From NCBI GenBank assembly GCA_964370815.1, contig CAYJKQ010000008.1:1-64000 (forward strand): a DNA stretch of 64,000 nucleotides. The letters are read 5' to 3'. The stretch's first letter is position 1; the number at the start of each line of letters is the position of its first letter. The notes below the pieces were generated by a model, which saw only the letters and a list, made by a program, of their open reading frames with translations, searched no databases and was not told the origin of the DNA. The DNA is from UBA12087 sp964370815 (lineage in GTDB: Bacteria > Chloroflexota > Anaerolineae > Anaerolineales > Villigracilaceae). The position numbers and the translations under genes are program-made. Shown in pieces: positions 60,043 through 64,000 of this stretch.

Positions 60043-61712
60043 TTGTCCTCCTTTTGCCAGACCAAACTGACCGTGGTACCGTGACCCGGCTGACTGGTAA
60101 ATGTGATCCGTGCTCCCATGGAATCAGCCCGCTCGCGCATCATGTCCAGACCATAATGACCAGGCATGGGGATCTTACCCGGGTCGAACCCGAGACCGTC
60201 ATCATGAATTTTCATTTCCACCGATGTGATCACTTCTGCCCGGAGAAAACCTGTGAATATTACTGCCGAGCCTGCCTTTTCCTGGCTGAGTTCTTGAGAC
60301 TCACCGGTCTCATACTGCAGGTCGATCTCTACATGACTGGCCTCGGCATGTTTGGCAATATTATTGAGAGCCTCCTGGCAGATACGGTAAAAGGTAACCT
60401 GGATGTTCGGAGGCAGGACATGATCCCCGGCGCTGTTCACGCTGACCGTGATGTTGGTGCGACCTGTGAAGGCGTTGGCCAACTGGCGCAACAAGTCGCT
60501 AAGACTACTGTCGGTCAGGACGGAGGGACGCAACTCGGCCAGGAGTTCTCTCATCTCGGCCAGGGCTCCACGCGTCAGGCGACGCAGATCTTCAAGGGAT
60601 TGCTGGGCTTCGTCCGGGTTGCGCAGCCAAAGGCGTGGCAGGACTTCTGCGATCAAGCCAGCTGAGAAGAGCGATTGATTAACAGCATCGTGCAAGTTGC
60701 GTGCCAGGCGCTGACGTTCCTGCATGGCAGCCAGAGCCCGGGCTTGTTCATACAACTCAGCGTTGACCATGGTAATGGCCACCTGGTCCGCCATCGAGAG
60801 AGCCAGGCTGGCATGGTGGGCTGTGAAATGATCTTTTTGGGAATGGGAGATACCAAGGCCGCCGATGACCTGGCCCTGGACAGCCAGGGGTACCCACATC
60901 CAAGAACATGCACCTTGTAGCAGGGATGCGGCCTCCCCAGTCAATATGGAGCGAAGGAAATCTGTTTCCGGGTTGGAGCTGCAGATATCAGGGAGGCGGA
61001 GTGGTTGATGACCGTTGAAGAGGGTCGCCAGGATCTCAGGACCATCCACGCGGACCTGGAAAGGAACCATTTTTTCCAACAATTTCAGACCGTTTGTCGG
61101 TTCGACAGTATCTGGACCACCCCTGACAGCCAGGGCGGTCAGAGTTGAATCGGTCAATCCGAATAGGGCGGCACGAGTGTAATCAATGATCTCCCGCAGT
61201 TGATCCAGGATCAATCCCGGCTGGAGTTCCAGGGTTGAGGCCAGGGTGTGCGAGATCTCCAACAGGGTTGCCTGTTCACGTGTGCGGGTATCGATGCGAT
61301 CTTGGAGGTGCTCTTCAGCGAGGATACGCTTGCTGACATCCCGGAGCACACCCAGCAGGCAGGGTTGATCCCGGTGGGAAAAAGTTGTACCGCGCCACTC
61401 GACGTGAAAAGATGAGCTGCCGTGGCAAAGGTGCAGAGCCTGTGTGTCCAAGATCTTACCGGAGCGAAACTCCATCAGGTAGTTATTGAAGATATGCAGG
61501 CTGTCGGGGTGAATGAAATCATTGGGAAAGAGACCGATGAATTCTTCGCGGGTATAACCGTGCATTGCGCAGGCGGCAGGATTGGCATCGACGATACACC
61601 CGGTCTCAGAATTAATGATTATCAAACCATCGGTGACAGAATCAAAAACACTGCGATAATACCAGTTTTCAGCTTCTTTTTCAGAGGGATCGTTTTTCCA
61701 ATCTACATTCAT
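60039..61712 (-). CDS. Sensor histidine kinase, PAS-GAF-HisKA_3 (NarX/LiaS-like)
   Basis: 557 aa, soluble. An N-terminal PAS domain (YRSVFDSVTDGLIIIN, GYTREEFIGL), a GAF domain in the middle (residues about 160-325), a dimerisation/phosphorylation motif of the HisKA_3 type with His in RNLHDAVNQSL and an ATPase domain (IHDDGLGFDPGKIP, GLDMMRERADSMG). No membrane segment, so a cytosolic signal such as redox, gas or a ligand is likely. A 37-bp tandem duplication lies upstream of its start. Confidence 0.9.
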   Translation of the reverse strand: MNVDWKNDPSEKEAENWYYRSVFDSVTDGLIIINSETGCIVDANPAACAMHGYTREEFIGLFPNDFIHPDSLHIFNNYLMEFRSGKILDTQALHLCHGSSSFHVEWRGTTFSHRDQPCLLGVLRDVSKRILAEEHLQDRIDTRTREQATLLEISHTLASTLELQPGLILDQLREIIDYTRAALFGLTDSTLTALAVRGGPDTVEPTNGLKLLEKMVPFQVRVDGPEILATLFNGHQPLRLPDICSSNPETDFLRSILTGEAASLLQGACSWMWVPLAVQGQVIGGLGISHSQKDHFTAHHASLALSMADQVAITMVNAELYEQARALAAMQERQRLARNLHDAVNQSLFSAGLIAEVLPRLWLRNPDEAQQSLEDLRRLTRGALAEMRELLAELRPSVLTDSSLSDLLRQLANAFTGRTNITVSVNSAGDHVLPPNIQVTFYRICQEALNNIAKHAEASHVEIDLQYETGESQELSQEKAGSAVIFTGFLRAEVITSVEMKIHDDGLGFDPGKIPMPGHYGLDMMRERADSMGARITFTSQPGHGTTVSLVWQKEDK

Positions 61713-61817
61713 GATGGTATCTCTTGCTGGATCAAAGGGTTTGGAGACAGTGGAGCACAGCCTGTATATCTCATGAAGTGGTTTGAGTTTGGGAGTTTCA
61801 GTCTCCCGGTTTCCTCA

Positions 61818-61891
61818 CCAAATTGCCTATCATTAATTATATTCATTTTCCTTGCCAAATTACCTGTCATTAATTATATACGTTTTTTAAG
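61818..61891. repeat. 37-bp direct tandem duplication upstream of the sensor kinase
   Basis: Two adjacent units (61,818-61,854 and 61,855-61,891) share CCAAATT.CCT.TCATTAATTATAT. Each carries the palindrome-like ATTAATTAT. They lie about 105-180 bp before the kinase ATG, where a duplicated operator is possible. Confidence 0.6.
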
Positions 61892-62120
61892 GAATGAAAC
61901 TTTTCTCGAGTCTTGCAGTGATCAACGTCATTAGGAATGAACTTTTAAAGAGTTCTGATTTCTTGTGATCGTTATCCGAAGGCACCAGTTCGATCTGCGC
62001 TTGACGGAAATTTATTTTTATGCAGAAGATATCTTCAATAGTATAACAAAACTGTACTGAGTTATGCCCATACAGAATTGTAATCTCACTTCATCATCCT
62101 TGAGATTATCTTTCAGCTTA

Positions 62121-62283
62121 AAATATTGCTCAAGGCAATTATCGGGTCAGTGAAACTGTTCCCGTGGAATAAATAGGTTTGGTTGTGGAAGAATAAAAAA
62201 ACCGTATGCAATTACACAATTGCTGCCCTGAAAACTGGATTAAAAAAATCAAAAACCGTAATTGATCTGTGGCAGCATGCACC
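62121..62283. repeat. Dispersed intergenic repeat, copy B
   Basis: Same orientation and order of conserved blocks as copy A: TTGCTCAAGGCAA at the left, GGTTGTGGAAGA in the middle and ATCTGTGGCAGCATGCACC at the right. A small hairpin can form from the CAATTG-like flanks around GCCCTGAAAA. It lies between a lipoprotein gene and the sensor kinase. Confidence 0.6.
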
Positions 62284-62329
62284 TGTAATCAGATGTATCA
62301 CAATGGTTTTTTTGACCGATCCAATGGCT

Positions 62330-62764
62330 TTACTTGATCTCAAAGGGGAAGTTCTTGACCAGGGTGTCATCCACAATAACCCGGATGACATAGGTGCCCT
62401 TATCAAAGGAACCCAATCCGAGACCGGCTGGACCTGCAGCGAATCCCTTTGTTGTGTCCAAGGCGATCTTGGAGCTACTCATACCCTGGATGCAGACTCG
62501 CACGTTTACTTCAGCCGTGGTATCAGCACGGATCTCGAGGGTGTCTGCTGTAGTGAATTGGGCTCCGTTCTCTCCATCCGTTCCAGACTGACCAGTGGCA
62601 GAACTGACAAGTGCCATTTGCGTAAAGTACCTGGAAAATACAGTTGCATCTGCCGTGCCGCCAATAGCATCCCCGCATGAATCGGGTGGTCCGAAAGAGC
62701 AGGCAGCAACGACGATCCCCAACAAAAGAAATGTAACAAGAAGCTTGTCAAATGATTTGGACAT
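62330..62764 (-). CDS. Lipoprotein, unknown function
   Basis: 144 aa with a lipoprotein signal peptide (FLLLGIVVAACSFGP). The mature part is a beta-rich domain (TADTLEIRADTTAEVNVRV, KGTYVIRVIVDDTLVKNFPFE) without a recognised family. It has two further Cys residues (DSCGD, VCIQG), a possible disulfide. Alone in its transcription unit between the dispersed repeat copy B and a GNAT gene. Confidence 0.7.
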   Translation of the reverse strand: MSKSFDKLLVTFLLLGIVVAACSFGPPDSCGDAIGGTADATVFSRYFTQMALVSSATGQSGTDGENGAQFTTADTLEIRADTTAEVNVRVCIQGMSSSKIALDTTKGFAAGPAGLGLGSFDKGTYVIRVIVDDTLVKNFPFEIK

Positions 62765-62879
62765 ATTATTCTCCTTTGGCTATGAATACATTATAGAAAA
62801 TTTGAAATGTAAGTCAACTATTAATTTAAAGCTTTTACAATGGTTCTCTCGCCAGGTCCGCGATCCGTCGGTTCTTTAC

Positions 62880-62975
62880 GCGGTGGTGTCCGATGCCAGG
62901 GCAGGTGTGCATGCAGGTGCAGGTGTCGTTTCGCTCCTCATGAAGATAGGTTTGTCAGGCATTCCAAGGGCGGGC
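62880..62975. repeat. Dispersed-repeat fragment, second copy
   Basis: Shares the TCGTTTCGCTCCTCATGAAG and GTTTGTCAGGC blocks with the window's left edge (1-105), plus a tandem GCAGGTGTGCATGCAGGTGC motif not found there. The two matches lie 62.9 kb apart, with similar internal spacing. Confidence 0.4.
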
Positions 62976-62978
62976 AAC

Positions 62979-64000
62979 CTACATTTTGCTTGCATTGGAG
63001 CTGATATCAGGGTGGGAGACCACTTCCTTTGAATAAAAGCGGTAGCGCTTGTATATCTTTGCACCCATGCGGTGTGCCAGCGGAAAGGTATCGGTGTTGT
63101 CTTCGCCGGTCAGCGACAGGTCAGCCCACTTGTAGCCTTTGGAAGCCAGGCGCCGTGCCATCTCAGCAAAGAGCAGCACACCCACGCCGGTATCCCAGTA
63201 ATCCGGGAGCACCACGATGCTCTTGATGGAAATGCTTTCGGGTTTGTATTTTGCATAACGCAGCAGGCGCAGGTAATCCCACGGGTGGCGCAGACCATTA
63301 AGATGAATGAAGACCTCGTTAAGGTTGGGAACACCCGGGAACCAGCCGACCGCCTGCCCGTCGATCTCAGCAAAAAGAACCAGGTCCGGATCAACCACAT
63401 CCAACATGGGCAGGATCATGGCTTCGATGGAGGCGCGTGTGTAAGGGATATGCTCCGGCATATGTGCCAGGCCGCGATTTTGCAGGTCGAGGATGCGGTC
63501 GATCTCACCTTCGTAATCCTTCAGGTTGGCGCTACGGATGTGGATGGGTTTGCGGGAGCTTATTTTATCTGCCAGGCGCAACATGTGCTGAACCTCGGGA
63601 GTGTTCAGCTCCACATTAATTTCATAAGCCAGACCGTCTTCCCCGAATTTGGCGAACCCGAAGCGCTCAAAAAAACCCGGGTAATAAGGAGGATTGTGCC
63701 CGCAATAGACAGCCGGTGGACGGGTGCGGCCTTCGATCAGGATGCCGCGCGATTCCTCCCGGTCCAGATTAAATGTTCCTATTATGCGCTGCAGGTTATG
63801 CTGCCTGGACCAGTCTTCAGCTTTCGTGAAGAGGGCTGCTGCAATGGCGTATTCATCCAGGCACTCGAAGAACCCGATGATGCATTCACCAAAACCATGT
63901 GTGCGCGTGGCAGACTGATCTTCAGCGCAGGAGATGGTGCCAACAGGTTTACCATCCCGCCAGGCTAAGAACAATTCGGCATAGCCATCCTGGAAGAATT
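62979..64000 (-). CDS. GNAT-family acetyltransferase, truncated by the window edge
   Basis: The gene continues beyond 64,000 (the frame stays open, reading ...QDGYAELFLAWRDG). About 340 residues are seen, with a first acetyltransferase-like half (GKPVGTISCAEDQS, RIIGTFNLDREESRGIL) and a second half with IVVLPDYWDTGVGVLLFAEMARRLA, the acetyl-CoA binding motif. Two GNAT folds in tandem are likely. Substrate unknown. The first codons and start are outside the window. Confidence 0.75.
   Translation of the reverse strand, partial: FFQDGYAELFLAWRDGKPVGTISCAEDQSATRTHGFGECIIGFFECLDEYAIAAALFTKAEDWSRQHNLQRIIGTFNLDREESRGILIEGRTRPPAVYCGHNPPYYPGFFERFGFAKFGEDGLAYEINVELNTPEVQHMLRLADKISSRKPIHIRSANLKDYEGEIDRILDLQNRGLAHMPEHIPYTRASIEAMILPMLDVVDPDLVLFAEIDGQAVGWFPGVPNLNEVFIHLNGLRHPWDYLRLLRYAKYKPESISIKSIVVLPDYWDTGVGVLLFAEMARRLASKGYKWADLSLTGEDNTDTFPLAHRMGAKIYKRYRFYSKEVVSHPDISSNASKM

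Larger units (their letters stand above)
61713..62329. other. AT-rich intergenic region with dispersed repeat copy B
   Basis: About 620 bp with no gene. It holds the 37-bp duplication described separately and, at 62,121-62,283, the second copy of the dispersed repeat shared with 41,655-41,824. The remainder is AT-rich without clear signals. Confidence 0.5.

Noticed and set aside
1..64000. tRNA genes
   Set aside because: I looked for T-arm and anticodon-arm patterns and found none that fold into a cloverleaf; a tRNAscan run would settle it.

Overview
The window reads like the chromosome of a monoderm, probably anaerobic or facultative bacterium of the phylum Chloroflexota (Anaerolineae-like). 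This is inferred from gene content: spoVS without other sporulation genes, two sortases with an LPxTG-type substrate, a 4Fe-4S type TrpRS, a T-box leader, DUF2202, and many small stress-type membrane proteins. I saw no rRNA, tRNA, CRISPR array or prophage. The only intact mobile element is one IS3-family insertion sequence near 53 kb.

Layout. 0-8.5 kb (mostly minus): a TrmA/RlmD-type methyltransferase, a P-loop protein, a sortase, a GyrI-like protein, an Fe-S protein, a diguanylate cyclase, a DUF3592 protein, a metallo-beta-lactamase-fold protein and a PilZ protein. 8.6-12.2 kb (minus): a large acyl-CoA dehydrogenase, D-aminoacyl-tRNA deacylase, and trpS preceded by a small SelW/Rdx-type gene with an in-frame UGA, a likely selenoprotein. 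12.5-15 kb (plus): UDP-glucose dehydrogenase, a methyltransferase and a YwbE-like gene with an apparent one-base frameshift. 15-18.4 kb (minus): an AraC/GyrI regulator, an unknown gene and two methyltransferases, one of them MenG-like. 18.5-22.3 kb (plus): sigma-A promoter, valine T-box, DUF166 protein and valS. 22.4-29.4 kb: DUF2202 protein, two deoxynucleoside kinases, a nucleotidyltransferase, spoVS beside a cluster of DnaA boxes (candidate oriC), a DsbA-like protein and an RlmI-like methyltransferase. 29.5-39 kb: a trimethylamine-dehydrogenase-like flavoprotein, a 1598-aa secreted subtilase and a GAF/PP2C phosphatase. 39-48.5 kb: small DUF proteins and a minus-strand run of lipid-phosphatase, diacylglycerol-kinase, YihY and two AI-2E-family genes. 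48-64 kb: a class-F-type sortase with a DUF3494 LPxTG-type protein, then a dense series of small stress-type genes (DUF5670, YtxH, YggT, CsbD, GlsB/YeaQ, dodecin, rhomboid, repeat proteins), a two-component system, a lipoprotein and a truncated GNAT gene.

The strongest undescribed signal is a roughly 75-bp intergenic element present seven times between 42.3 and 59.4 kb. It always lies upstream of a minus-strand gene and always in the same orientation. Each copy has a conserved GC-rich palindrome, then a second palindrome with a conserved loop and co-varying outer arms (degenerate in one copy), then a -10-like hexamer. In six of seven copies an ATGCGG-like block sits 17-18 bp before that hexamer. 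In one copy the -10 is placed so that transcription would start on the A of an ATG lacking a Shine-Dalgarno. I read it as the control element of a local stress-type regulon, with a structured-RNA explanation not excluded. Other leads are the SelW-like selenoprotein, the DnaA-box cluster, a roughly 165-bp dispersed repeat pair and a lipoprotein with six Cys/His repeats.
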